Counted from the first letter of the stretch, positions 18,007 to 27,378 are shown. The stretch: 64,000 nucleotides of DNA from JACCQS01 sp963766765 (GCA_963766765.1 CAVYBR010000004.1:124001-188000); one strand, 5' to 3'. Notes: a model not told the origin generated them from the letters alone. Translations and numbers: made by a program.

Positions 18007-20996
18007 TCAGGGTGTCGGAGTCGGCGTCGTCGGAGTCGGTGTTGTTCCGGTTCCCCCACCGGCGTCCCCGCCGCTACAGGACGCATAGGCCTCCTGATAC
18101 GCGGTCGTGGCTGCCGCCAGATCCTCTTGTGCACTACCGATTCCGGCGAAGTCGCCGGCCCGCTGCGCCTCGGCCAGTGCCTCCAGAGCCGAGTTGATGT
18201 CATCAGCAGCCTGGGCAAGCGCGGCCTGATCACAGGCGGCAGGTGGTGTCGTCGTCCCCGGATCGGTCGGTGTCGTGCTGGGATCGGTCGGCGTCGTCGG
18301 GTCAGTGGGGACCGCGCCGCCATCGTTGGCGCTCTCTCCCGCGCCGGCCCCGAACACTTGGTCCAACGCCTCGGAAAGGGTATTCGCGTAACCCACCCTG
18401 CCGGCGAAGTTGACCAGCACCTTCTGCAGGAGCGGGAAGCCGTTCTCCCCGGTGCCCTGCACGTAGAGCGGCTCGATGTAGAGCAGTCCGCCTTCACCGA
18501 TCGGCAACGTGAGCAGGTTGCCGAAGACCGCATTCGATTCTTCGGAGTCGAACAGGGTCAGGTCGGGTCTGACCTGGTTGTTGGTGATGAAGGACTGCTG
18601 GACCTGTTGCGGCCCTCGATATGGCGTGTTGCCCGGTAATCGGAGGACCTGCAACTGGCCGTAGTTCTCGGGGTCGGACGAGGCCGAGATGAACGCGGAG
18701 AGGTTCTCCCGTTCCAATGCGTTGAGCGCGCTCGTCAACTGGAAGCTTGCGGAGTCGTCGCCGGGCCGCTGGGCAAGGATGTAGTACGGCGGTTGCACCT
18801 CGGTCGAGTTGGAGTCTGTCGGGTCGTCGGGCACCTGCCAGAAGTCATCGGAGTTGAAGAACGCCACCGGGTCGTCCACGTGGTAGCTGGTCAGCAACTC
18901 GCGTTGGACCTTGAACAGATCCTCCGGATACCGGAAGTGCGCCCGGAGTTCGTCACTGATCTCCGATTCCGGCTCGATGATCCCCGGGAAGGCCGACATC
19001 CACGTGGCGAGCACCGGATCCTGGGTATCGAACTGATAGAGCGTGACGGTTCCGTCGTAGCGCATCGACCGTGGCCTTCACCGAGTTCCGGATGTAGTTG
19101 ACCTGGTCGTTGGCGAGTGCGGTGGTGCCCTGGCCGGTGAGCGAGTCCTGGGTGACCTCGCCGAGCTCTTGTTGCAGCGAGTACGGGTAGCTGTTGAGTG
19201 TCGTGTAGCCATCGATGATCCAGACGATCTTGCCGTCGACCACCGCGGGGTACGGATCCCCGTCCACCTCGAGGAACGGCGCGACCTTCTCAACCCGATC
19301 GCGGGGATCCCGGACGTACATGACCCGCGACTCGGAGTTCAGGGCCTCGGACAGCAGGAAATTGCGTTCCCGGTATTCGATCGCGAACACGAGCTGGCGG
19401 AAGAAGCTGCCGACGTCAACTCCCCCAGTCCCGTCGTAGGTGGAGTTGAGCTGCTCATCTGACCCCCCGCCACCCTCTGGCCGGTCGAACTCGCGGGGCT
19501 CGGTCCCCTCTGGCGCGCCAACGATCGAATAGTCGTCGCCGAACAGCTCTCCGTAGTAGATCCGGGGCTGATCGACCTCGATGTCGCCGCGAACCGGCAG
19601 GTCCCCGGTCGTGAAGTCGGGTTCCCCACCCTCGGCTCCGGCGACAACCGTGTTCGCCGGAGCGGCCACGAAGCCGTTGCCGTGCGTGAACACGGTGTGC
19701 ATGTTGATCCAGTTCGTCTGGTTACCGGTCAGCGCATTCGTGTCCAACTCGCGAACCGCCACCACATAGTCCTGGGTGACGCCGTCAACGGTGTACCGGT
19801 CGATGTCCAGCTTCTCCGGGAACCCGTAGACGTTACGGATCTGCTGGCGTGCGGTGAACGTCGGCGGAGAGGACGTTCGGGTCGAGCAGTCGGGCGTTCG
19901 GAATGGTTTCTGTGTCGTTGCGCAGTTCCTCCGGTGTTGCCGCGGTGTCCGGGTCCTGCGTGTAGTCGACGTACTCCACGTCGCTGATCCCGTACGCCGC
20001 GCGGGTGGCCTCGATGGCCCGTTCGATGTAGTCAGCCTCACGCTGGTCTGCGCTGGGCTTGACGAAGAACTGCTGCATGATTGCCGGGAAGGCGACCCCG
20101 ATCACGAGACTGGACAACATCAGCAGGACGAGCGCTACCGCCGGCAACAGGAAGTTTTTCACCAGGATGTTGGCCAACATCGCGACAGCGCAGATGAGTG
20201 CGACGAACATCAGGATGCCCTTGGCGGGCAGGAGAGCGTTGACGTCGGTGTAGGACGCGCCCGGGAAGACCTCACCGCGGTCGGAGTAGACCAACCCGTA
20301 GCGGTCGAGGAAGTAGGCAATCGCCTTGAGCAGCACGAAGATTCCGAGCAGTACGGACAGGTGTATCCGCGCGGCAACGGACAGCTTCTGGCCCGGTGTC
20401 TGCAGCCGGATGCCGCCGAAGAGGTAATGCGTTGCCGCCGCCGCGATCAGGGATAGGAGCACGATCGCGAAGGCGAAGCCCAGGACGAAGCGATAGAAGG
20501 GGTAGTCGAAGGCAAAGAACGAGATGTCCTGGCCGAACTGCGGATCGTTGGTCCCGAACTCCTGGCCGTTGCGCCACAGCAACCAGGTCTGCCAGCTGCT
20601 CTGAGCGGTGAACCCAGCGAACAACGCCAACACGATGCCGGCGCTGATGATGACGAGCTTGCGGCGCGGCTCGACGGTGCGGCGGTAACGCTCGAGGTTT
20701 TGCTGTTCGAGCGACATCGGCCGGAAGGCCGGCTTGTACCGATAAGCCAGGTAGAGATTCAGGGAGACGACGACGCCCATGGCAATTGCAGCCAGCGCGA
20801 AGAGCAGCGCGCGGGTCTGGATTTCGGTCCAGAACACATTGGTGAACCCGGTCTCGTCGAACCAGAGGAAATCGACGTAGACGCTCGTCAGTGTGCCGAC
20901 GACAACGAACAGGGCGACCAGCACGCCGATTGCGGCGAGCACGACCTTGGCGCGTCGGGAAAGGGTCGGCACCGGAAGGGGGGACCGCATCGTCAC
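18007..20996 (-). CDS. UPF0182 family membrane protein, interrupted by two single-base insertions
   Basis: Three consecutive minus-strand frames together make one UPF0182 protein of about 995 residues, the family's usual size. The first (20996 to about 19867) starts with a GTG behind AGGAGC and holds about seven membrane helices, with YVDFLWFDETGF, a family hallmark. The second carries RNVYGFPEKLDIDRY and WINMHTVFTHGNGF. The third carries YDGTVTLYQFD and RYPEDLFKVQR and ends in a Thr/Pro repeat linker and an acidic/Gly-rich tail. Extra bases near 19867 (LS|PTFTARQQ) and 19065 (KATVDA|YDGTV) explain both breaks. The large C-terminal part is probably extracytoplasmic. Function is unknown. The protein is conserved and usually next to the PDZ protease gene, so read error is likelier than decay. 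Confidence 0.85.
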
Positions 20997-21140
20997 GGGT
21001 GAGAGCTCCTGGCTTTAGTCGTGGAGGGCCTGAGTTGTGCATCCGAGCGCGTGCGCGCAGGACGCCTCACGAAGGCGTCCCGCTAGAAGAACTACGGGAG
21101 CCGTCAAGCGGTTCCCGGGCTGTCCGATCGTCACGTGAGC

Positions 21141-22163
21141 TCAGCACGACGGCGGGGTCCTGCCGTCACGAACGTCGGCCAGCGCACTCAACGCGTCGTC
21201 GAGCGTGCCGACCCGGGCCAGAGTCAGCCCCTCGGGCACCTGCAGCAAAGCCTCGGCGCAGTTGCTCTCCGGTACGAGAAAGACCGCTGCATCGAGGTTG
21301 CGGGCGGCGATCATCTTCAGGCGGATACCACCGATTGCACCGACGGAGCCCTCCATATCGATGGTGCCCGTGCCGACGATCCGTTCGCCACCAGTCAAGT
21401 CTTCGTCGCCGAGCAGATCAAGGATTCCCAGCGTGAGCATCAGGCCGGCGGATGGCCCGCCGACCTCGTCGACCCTGATGTCGATGTCGAACGGTGCCCA
21501 ATGTGCATCCGAGACGACGATCCCCAGCACCGAACCGTCCCGGTCGGGTGCGTCTCCCGTGGTGATGGTGGCAGTGAACCCGCCGTCCACCCTTCGGCCG
21601 AAGACCGAGACGTCTGTACCGGGCTCGATGCCGGTCAACACCGAGGTCAACGTCTCGAGATCGGGCGTGGGCTCCCCATTGATGGACTCGATCGAGTCTC
21701 CCGGCCGAAGGCGGCCCTGCGCTGGGGATTCCTCGCTGAGTTCCTGGACCACGACCTGCAACGGGTAGCCGAGCTGGTCCAGAGCTGCCTGCTCGGCTGA
21801 CTGCTGGGAGTTCAGGAAGTCTGCGCGGTTTGCCTCGTCCACCTCTTCGTTGGTCTGATCGGGTGGGTAGATCTCCTCCCGCGGTACGATCGCGACCTCG
21901 TCATCGAACCATCCTGACAGGGCGTCGAAGAAGTCGATGTGGTCGTAGACCGCGACGGTGGTGAGACTGAGGATGCCGCTGGTGCGGTTCGTTGTGGTCC
22001 CATTCACGCGGATGATCTGACTACCGCTCGGCCCTTGGCCAAGGGTGTCGTAGGTCGGACCCGGGGTCAGCGCCACATACGGAACCGGGAGGAAGGCACC
22101 AAGGCTGCCCAGAGTGAGGAGCAGCGCTGCCCCCACCGTCAGCGTCCCCAATCTTCGGCTCAA
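21141..22163 (-). CDS. YlbL-like PDZ/Lon-type (S16) serine protease
   Basis: A 340-residue protein anchored by one N-terminal helix (about residues 8-28). A PDZ domain spans roughly 130-205 (GRLRPGDSIESINGEP). The C-terminal S16 Lon-like protease domain has the catalytic serine in GGPSAGL (Ser238) and the lysine in GGIRLKM (Lys283), the family's Ser-Lys dyad. The active site should face outside the membrane. The start is a TTG at 22163, with GAGGCGG upstream. It lies between UPF0182 and DUF2342 genes, the arrangement I recall from M. tuberculosis Rv3193c-Rv3195. Confidence 0.88.
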   Translation of the reverse strand: MSRRLGTLTVGAALLLTLGSLGAFLPVPYVALTPGPTYDTLGQGPSGSQIIRVNGTTTNRTSGILSLTTVAVYDHIDFFDALSGWFDDEVAIVPREEIYPPDQTNEEVDEANRADFLNSQQSAEQAALDQLGYPLQVVVQELSEESPAQGRLRPGDSIESINGEPTPDLETLTSVLTGIEPGTDVSVFGRRVDGGFTATITTGDAPDRDGSVLGIVVSDAHWAPFDIDIRVDEVGGPSAGLMLTLGILDLLGDEDLTGGERIVGTGTIDMEGSVGAIGGIRLKMIAARNLDAAVFLVPESNCAEALLQVPEGLTLARVGTLDDALSALADVRDGRTPPSC

Positions 22164-22537
22164 CGCTGGTCCGCCTCGTGCGCTGTGTCATGGCGCGCCG
22201 CGCGCGCGAGTCGCCTCCGCTCCTCGGAGCTGCCCGGCGAGGGCTGGAGAGATCTGGCTACGGTCGGTCTGCCGATCTCGCCGAGCAACTCCTGCGATGC
22301 TCGGCTCCGGCGCACCACTCGCTCCGCTCCTCGGGCCGCGGACGGCCCTGCGATGCTCACTCGCTCTCGGTTCACGCATCCGAGCGTAGGCGGTCGCCGC
22401 GAGAGTCCTGTCCAGCGAGTCGCAATGCCGCCGGATCGTTGTGTCGGAGAAATACCTGCGGTAGCCGGATCGCTTCGCCGGCGAGTCAGCTGCGCCGCGG
22501 CGGAACGCCTGACCCGAGCATCGCGTTGAACCATGAC
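22164..22537. other. Divergent intergenic region with short direct repeats
   Basis: This 374-bp gap separates the PDZ protease gene (-) from the DUF2342 gene (+) and must contain both promoters. It has two copies of CTCCGCTCCTCGG (22215-22227 and 22323-22335) and two copies of CCTGCGATGCTC (near 22291 and 22348). No convincing gene lies here; an antisense frame of 354 codons across it is a GC shadow. No clear -35/-10 pair is assigned. Confidence 0.45.
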
Positions 22538-23881
22538 ATGAGCAGTGACTTCCCATTCGGGTTCGGTGCGAGCGGCAAGGACCCGGAGCGCCGGGAACCC
22601 GGTGGCGGTGGCCCCGAGGACGCGTTCGGCAAGATGCCGTTGTTCGCCGAGCTGCAGAAGCTTCTCTCCTTCAGCGGTGGCCCGGTCAACTGGGACCTTG
22701 CTCGGCAAGGCGCCATCGGACAGGTCGCGGGTGGCCATCGACCGGTCAGCGAGGGCGAACGCAAGGACGTACAGTCGGCTCTCCGGTTGGCCGACCTTTG
22801 GCTCGGCGAGGTGACCGAGCTGCCCTCCGGCATCACATCCGCAACGGCGTGGTCTCGCGTCGAGTGGGTCGACAAGACGCTGCCGGTGTGGTCGACGCTC
22901 TGCGATCCGGTAGCCGCGCAGATCGCCGCCACGATGACGTCGGTGATCCCGCCGGAGGCCGCACAGGTAGCGGGTCAGATGGGCGGGATGTTGCAGGCCC
23001 TGGGCGGCATGATGTTCGGCGCTCAAGTGGGCCAGGCGATGGCGAGCTTGTCCGGCGAGGTCCTGACCGGCACCGATGTCGGACTGCCGCTGGCGCCCCC
23101 CGGCACAGCCGTACTGCTGCCGCAGAACATCACTGAGTTCGGCGCCGGCTTGGAACTCCCCGAGGACGAGATCCGGCTGTTCCTCGCGCTGCGGGAAGCC
23201 GCCTACCAGCGCCTGTTCGGGCACGTGCCGTGGTTACGCCAGCGACTGTTCGACACCGTGGAGACCTACGCCCGCGGAATCACCGTGGACGTCGACGCGA
23301 TGCGCTCGAAGATGGAGGAGGCCATGGGATCGGTGGATCCCATGAACCCGGAAAGCGTCCAGGAGGCGATGCAATCGGGCATGTTCGCCCCGGAGGAGAG
23401 CCCGGAACAACAGCGCGCGCTGCTTCGCTTGGAGACGATCCTGGCATTGACCGAGGGCTGGGTGGACTCCGTCGTATCCCAGGCCGCGCACGAGCGGCTC
23501 CCCGGTGCTGCAGCCCTGACTGAGACCATCCGGAGGCGGCGGGCAAGCGGCGGTCCGGCTGAGCAGACCTTCGCCACGCTGGTCGGACTCGAGTTGCGAC
23601 CGCGCAGATTGCGCGATGCCGCCACGATGTGGGGCGCGTTGCAGGCAGCCCAAGGGATCGCCGACCGCGACCGGCTGTGGTCGCATCCGGACCTGCTGCC
23701 CAACGCCGACGATCTCGACGATCCGCTCGGGTTCGTCCAAGGACACGCAGCTGAGCCGGCGTCCGAGTGGTCGGTCGAGGCGCTCGAAGAGGCCGGGCCG
23801 GCACCGGCCGATCCCGAGCGTTCGGGACCTCGCGACGCCGCCGGATCCGACGAGCCGGGTACGGAGAACCGCGGGGACTAG
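22538..23881 (+). CDS. DUF2342 family protein (zinc-dependent metalloprotease-like)
   Basis: The 447-residue protein starts MSSDFPFGFG and carries family phrases: FAELQKLLS, GPVNWDLARQ, RVEWVDKTLPVWS, QVGQAMASLSGEVL, VPWLRQRLFDTV and the near C-terminal GGPAEQTFATLVGLELRPRRLRD. Databases often label this family zincin-like, but I see no HExxH here; the nearest segment is ALREAAYQRLF, so catalytic activity is doubtful. It heads a plus-strand run with a conserved order (DUF2342, ThiF-like, ABC1 kinase). The upstream in-frame extension to 22178 is intergenic and arginine-rich. The C-terminal tail is acidic and disordered. Confidence 0.82.
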   Translation: MSSDFPFGFGASGKDPERREPGGGGPEDAFGKMPLFAELQKLLSFSGGPVNWDLARQGAIGQVAGGHRPVSEGERKDVQSALRLADLWLGEVTELPSGITSATAWSRVEWVDKTLPVWSTLCDPVAAQIAATMTSVIPPEAAQVAGQMGGMLQALGGMMFGAQVGQAMASLSGEVLTGTDVGLPLAPPGTAVLLPQNITEFGAGLELPEDEIRLFLALREAAYQRLFGHVPWLRQRLFDTVETYARGITVDVDAMRSKMEEAMGSVDPMNPESVQEAMQSGMFAPEESPEQQRALLRLETILALTEGWVDSVVSQAAHERLPGAAALTETIRRRRASGGPAEQTFATLVGLELRPRRLRDAATMWGALQAAQGIADRDRLWSHPDLLPNADDLDDPLGFVQGHAAEPASEWSVEALEEAGPAPADPERSGPRDAAGSDEPGTENRGD

Positions 23882-23926
23882 TCAGCAGTAATCCGGGAAG
23901 TAGTCGTCGGAAGAGCAGGCTTTTTC

Positions 23927-24069
23927 TTGTCCACAGCCCGTGGACAAAGATGTGCGGCGTGCCGCTTGGCCGGATGGTCGCGGCGATCTGAGCGCGCCCA
24001 CAGGTGATACCCCGACCGTCCACAGGGAAGCTCGGTCGGGTCCCCAAGTTATCCACAGCTCTGTCCACA
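23927..24069. promoter_or_regulatory. Cluster of five DnaA-box-like sites
   Basis: Within 143 bp are TTGTCCACA (23927, exact match to the actinobacterial consensus), CGTGGACAA (23939, reverse, 8 of 9), CCGTCCACA (24016, 7 of 9), TTATCCACA (24049, exact match to the E. coli R-box) and CTGTCCACA (24061, 8 of 9). The first two form an inverted pair three bases apart. No dnaA or dnaN is nearby, so this is not the usual origin context. A DnaA-titrating or regulatory site is possible. Site matches are seen; function is inference. Confidence 0.5.
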
Positions 24070-24154
24070 ACCAGTGGGTAACTGTTATTGACCCGCCCGC
24101 AGACCTGGTTCTAGCGTCGCTGACACGAAGCCCCCGGTTTCGGTCCCGAGGTAC

Positions 24155-24179
24155 ACGTTTGCAAGGGGAAGGCAAACGT
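24155..24179. repeat. Inverted pair of ACGTTTGC motifs
   Basis: ACGTTTGC (24155-24162) and its complement GCAAACGT (24172-24179) are separated by 9 bases. Two further single copies of the core lie at 24222-24228 and 24374-24381. This spacing could be an operator, but no regulator can be named. Confidence 0.4.
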
Positions 24180-24442
24180 CTCCGAACGGGCCGGGCCGGG
24201 GGATTCTCTTGGCTCGGCCGAGGCAAACGAGCATGTCGGGCTGGCGGCTCAGCGCACAGATGGCATCGAAAGCCTGGCTCCCGGTGTGGCAGAACGCAAG
24301 TCGCAGGCTCCTCGAGCCTGGTCAGCTCACCGCCGGCGTAGCGCGCTTGACGCCCAGTGACTGCATCCGTCCGCACGTTTGCATCGCCGAGGATGGCTGA
24401 AATCGGGGTCCGTCCCGCCCGCCGCAGGTCCCTCGGTCGCGG

Positions 24443-24492
24443 CACATCCCCGCGACGCGCCGCGTGGCTACGCGTGGCTACGCGGGGATGTG
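24443..24492. repeat. Long inverted repeat with internal tandem 10-mer
   Basis: Twelve-base perfect arms (CACATCCCCGCG at 24443-24454 and its complement at 24481-24492) enclose two tandem copies of CGCGTGGCTA (24461-24470, 24471-24480). It sits about 90 bp upstream of the DUF5679 start. It could be an mRNA leader hairpin or a protein-binding site; there is no T-run, so it is not a good terminator. Confidence 0.5.
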
Positions 24493-24583
24493 CCCGTCGC
24501 GGCGAGTAGCGTGTGGCGCGACAGCGTGCCCGCGCTGGGCAAGCTGCAGCGGGGTACGGGACTGCCAACAGCAGGGAGGAACC

Positions 24584-24736
24584 GTGGCCGAGACCTATAA
24601 CGGCTACTGCGTGAAGTGCAAGGAGAAGCGCGACTTCGATGGTGAGGTCAGCGTCAGCGAGTCGGGCCGGCGGATGGCCAAAGGCATCTGCCCGGTCTGC
24701 GGCACCAAGATGAACCGCATTCTCGGCAAGGCCTAA
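24584..24736 (+). CDS. DUF5679 small zinc-ribbon protein
   Basis: A 50-residue protein starting at GTG 24584 with GGGAGGA just upstream. Two CxxC pairs (YCVKC near the N-terminus and CPVCG near residue 40) form a zinc ribbon of the rubredoxin-like kind, with the ending GTKMNRILGK typical of DUF5679. Its function is unknown. It is transcribed alone and is followed by a strong terminator at 24756-24786. Confidence 0.88.
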   Translation: MAETYNGYCVKCKEKRDFDGEVSVSESGRRMAKGICPVCGTKMNRILGKA

Positions 24737-24755
24737 CCGCTCAGCCGCACGGCGC

Positions 24756-24786
24756 CGGCGCCGTTCTCGATCCGAGAGCGGCGCCG
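24756..24786 (+). terminator. Intrinsic terminator after DUF5679
   Basis: CGGCGCCGTTCTCG pairs with CGAGAGCGGCGCCG (one G-T pair) around the 3-base loop ATC, followed by TTGTCGTG. It starts 19 bases after the DUF5679 stop codon. Confidence 0.75.
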
Positions 24787-24885
24787 TTGTCGTGCCAGGT
24801 GTCCATCGCTCCCGCGCGAGCGTTCAGCGCCTCGACCTGTGGATGAAGCGCGCAGGACCTGACTCCCTTTTGTCAGGCTGCCGCA

Positions 24886-25956
24886 GTGCCCACACGTCCT
24901 CGCCCCACGATCAAGCCCTGGCTGCCCCGGCTGTGGCGGGACCCCCAGACGTTCCAGATCGGCACCGAGCCGGACAACGGCGTGCTCATCTCCGGCGTGG
25001 ACCTTGCCGCCGCCACCTGGTTGGCTGGTTTGGACGGCAGTCGCAGCGAGGCTGAGGTCCTCAGCGACGCTTCCGCGCTGGGTCTGGAGCTCAGTTCAGC
25101 TGTGCGCATTCTGTCCAGCCTGAGCCTGGCCGGAGTGCTCCTCAACGCACCCCTCGATGCCGAGCAGCTCGCCAGTGGCGGGCCGTTGTTACCTGAACTG
25201 GTCGGCCTGACCGAAGCCGCACCGACGTCCTCGATTGGCGGCGAAGTCCTGGCCGCACGTGCGCAGCGGCACGTTGTCATCGACGGTGCCAACCGGATCG
25301 GGGTGTCGCTGGGGAGCTTGCTTGCGGCCAGTGGCGTCGGCGGCCTCACCTTTCTCGACACGACGACGGTCCGCTGCTGCGATGCCGGCGTCGGGGGCCT
25401 GGATCTGGCAGACGAGGGTGCGCCGAGCTCGCTCGCCGCCCAGCGGGCGGTCCGACGAGCCTCTGCGGGGGTTCGCATCCTGCCCCTGCCTGCGTCGGGG
25501 CGGGCTGACCTGTTGGTCCTGTGTCGGCCGTGGACGGCCCATGATCCATTGCTTGGACAGGGGCTGCTCGATCGCGGCGCGCATATGCCGGTTGCCGTGC
25601 GGGAGGCGAGGATCGTGATCGGCCCGCTGGTCGTGCCTGGCCGGACGAGTTGCCTGCGGTGTGCCGAGCTGCATCGAACGGACCGCGATCCGCGTTGGCC
25701 GGCCGCGGCAGCACAGTTGGCGGCCGGACCCAGCCGCGCGATCAACGAGCCGGCCAGCGTGCTTGCTGCCCTGGCTGCCGGGCTGGCCGCCGGCCAGGCA
25801 CTCGAATTTCTCGATGATCTGCGCGTGCCGGAGGTCGTTGACGCAACCCTTGAGCTGCGTCCACCGGACTGGCAGCTGCATCGCCGCCCGTGGCTACCGC
25901 ACGCTGATTGTGGGTGCGTCCAGGTCAGCGCCGATGGGCTGACAGCGACGGCCTGA
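24886..25956 (+). CDS. ThiF/E1-like protein (cyclodehydratase-like), adenylation site degenerate
   Basis: The 356-residue protein has an N-terminal region (about 1-110) like the leader-peptide-binding domain of azoline-forming proteins. A Rossmann-like E1/ThiF core follows, with VVIDGANRIGVSLGSLLAASGVGG-type spacing (described by its glycines). The C-terminal zinc-binding cysteines are CLRC (256, 259) and DCGC (342, 344). The usual GxGxxG and the catalytic arginines are not clearly present, so ATP use is uncertain. The start is a GTG at 24886. It precedes the ABC1 kinase, the same pair I recall as Rv3196-Rv3197, so a function linked to that kinase is likelier than RiPP synthesis; no precursor peptide is seen nearby. 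Confidence 0.72.
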   Translation: MPTRPRPTIKPWLPRLWRDPQTFQIGTEPDNGVLISGVDLAAATWLAGLDGSRSEAEVLSDASALGLELSSAVRILSSLSLAGVLLNAPLDAEQLASGGPLLPELVGLTEAAPTSSIGGEVLAARAQRHVVIDGANRIGVSLGSLLAASGVGGLTFLDTTTVRCCDAGVGGLDLADEGAPSSLAAQRAVRRASAGVRILPLPASGRADLLVLCRPWTAHDPLLGQGLLDRGAHMPVAVREARIVIGPLVVPGRTSCLRCAELHRTDRDPRWPAAAAQLAAGPSRAINEPASVLAALAAGLAAGQALEFLDDLRVPEVVDATLELRPPDWQLHRRPWLPHADCGCVQVSADGLTATA

Positions 25957-26012
25957 GTCGGCGGGCCGGCTCCTAGGCAGGTGTCACTTCGACCGCGCGG
26001 CGAGCGCTGTCG

Positions 26013-27359
26013 GTGCCGACGTGGAGAATGGAGGCGGTGAGTGACGAGTCTGGGCCAATTCCGCGCCGCAGCGCTTCGCGTACGGCCCGGCTCGCATCCC
26101 TGCCGATCAATGCCGCCGGTCGCGCGACGCTGGGCCTGGGCAAGCGTCTGACCGGCCGATCCGCGGAGGAAGTGACCCTCGAGCTCCAGCAGCAGACCGC
26201 CGAACAGATCTTCGCCGTCCTGGGCCAGCTCAAGGGCGGGGCGATGAAGTTCGGCCAGGCGATGTCGGTGTTCGAGGCTGCGTTTCCGGAGGAGGTAGCG
26301 GCGCCCTACCGGGCCGCACTGACCAAACTCCAGGAGGCTGCACCCCCTATGCCGGTCCGGACGGTGCACGCCGTCCTGTCCCAGCAGCTCGGCAGCCGCT
26401 GGCGTGAACGGTTCCAGAACTTCGACGACAAGGCGGCAGCGGCCGCGAGCATCGGCCAGGTCCACCGGGGCACGTGGCGAGATGGTCGCGACGTGGCGAT
26501 CAAGGTGCAGTATCCGGGCGCCGGACCAGCCCTGATGGCCGATCTCAACCAGTTGGCCCGATTCGCCCGGCTGTTTGGCCTGCTCGCTCCGGGGATGGAC
26601 GTCAAGCCGCTGATCGCCGAGATCAAGGATCGGGTGTCCGAGGAACTCGACTACGCGCTCGAGGCCAACAGCCAGCGCGCGTTCGCGGCCGCCTATGCGG
26701 GCGACTCCGAGATCCATGTCCCGCGAATCGTGGCCAGCGCACCCAAGGTAATCGTCTCGGAGTGGATCGACGGGATCCCGCTCTCCACGATCATCGAGCG
26801 GGGTACTCCCGACCAGCGCAACCACGCCGGCCTGCTGCTGGCCACGTTGCACTTCTCCGGCCCGGAGCGGGCCCGACTCCTGCATGCCGACCCACACCCG
26901 GGCAATTTCCGTCTGATGGCCGACGGCCGACTCGGCGTGATCGACTTCGGTGCCGTGGCCCGACTGCCCGAGGGTCACCCTGAGCCGATCGGCCGGATGG
27001 CCAGATTGGCTCTGGAAGGGGATGCGCCGGCCGTGCTGCGGGAATTGCGCAAGGAGGGCTTTGTGCGGCCGAACATCGTCGTCGATGCACAGGCGACCTT
27101 GGATTACATCAAGCCGATCCTGGCGCCGATTGCTGCCGATCACTTCGCCTTCAGCCGGGCCTGGATGCGACGGGAAGCCGCCCGGATCGGGGACCCACGA
27201 TCAGAGGCGAACAAACTGGCTCGCCAGCTCAACCTGCCGCCGGCCTACCTGATGATCCATCGGGTGACGATCGGTTCCATCGGCGTGCTGTCCCAGCTGG
27301 GGTCCGAGGGGAACTTCCGCCAGATCCTGCAGCGTTGGATGCCCGGCTTCGCCGGCTGA
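26013..27359 (+). CDS. ABC1/UbiB-family atypical kinase
   Basis: Up to 448 residues. All family motifs are present: KxGQ in MKFGQAMS (with GGAMKFGQ replacing the lysine-rich form), the Ala-rich loop AAAASIGQVHRG, the ATP lysine in VAIKVQYPG, the catalytic loop HADPHPGNF and the metal site VIDFGAVARL. These proteins are ADCK/UbiB-like ATPases tied to lipid or quinone metabolism. The start is uncertain: GTG 26013, ATG 26028 and GTG 26037 are all in frame, with GGAGG at 26030-26034. In M. tuberculosis the equivalent gene (as I recall Rv3197) lies beside whiB7 and has been linked to macrolide tolerance, so the placement near whiB7 here is notable. Confidence 0.88.
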   Translation: MPTWRMEAVSDESGPIPRRSASRTARLASLPINAAGRATLGLGKRLTGRSAEEVTLELQQQTAEQIFAVLGQLKGGAMKFGQAMSVFEAAFPEEVAAPYRAALTKLQEAAPPMPVRTVHAVLSQQLGSRWRERFQNFDDKAAAAASIGQVHRGTWRDGRDVAIKVQYPGAGPALMADLNQLARFARLFGLLAPGMDVKPLIAEIKDRVSEELDYALEANSQRAFAAAYAGDSEIHVPRIVASAPKVIVSEWIDGIPLSTIIERGTPDQRNHAGLLLATLHFSGPERARLLHADPHPGNFRLMADGRLGVIDFGAVARLPEGHPEPIGRMARLALEGDAPAVLRELRKEGFVRPNIVVDAQATLDYIKPILAPIAADHFAFSRAWMRREAARIGDPRSEANKLARQLNLPPAYLMIHRVTIGSIGVLSQLGSEGNFRQILQRWMPGFAG

Positions 27360-27378
27360 TCGGGGCAGCCGACACTGC

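Larger units (their letters stand above)
23882..24583. other. 700-bp intergenic region with DnaA-box cluster and inverted repeats
   Basis: No convincing gene is present; the long minus-strand frame here is a GC shadow. The region holds DnaA-box-like 9-mers at 23927-23935, 23939-23947 (reverse), 24016-24024, 24049-24057 and 24061-24069. It also has four copies of CGTTTGC or its complement (24156, 24172, 24222 and 24375) and a long inverted repeat at 24443-24492. The DUF5679 promoter must lie near its right end. Confidence 0.6.

Noticed and set aside
22160..23224. A 354-codon minus-strand frame
   Set aside because: It is antisense to DUF2342 and the upstream gap, with no recognisable domain.
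23927..24069. Chromosomal origin oriC
   Set aside because: No dnaA, dnaN or AT-rich unwinding region is next to the boxes; reported only as a DnaA-box cluster.
23882..24568. A 228-codon minus-strand frame
   Set aside because: Arg/Pro-rich, no ribosome site, no domain; antisense shadow over the box cluster.
24873..27143. A 756-codon minus-strand frame
   Set aside because: It is antisense to the ThiF-like and ABC1 genes, has no family features and is Arg/Ser-rich; it is a GC shadow.
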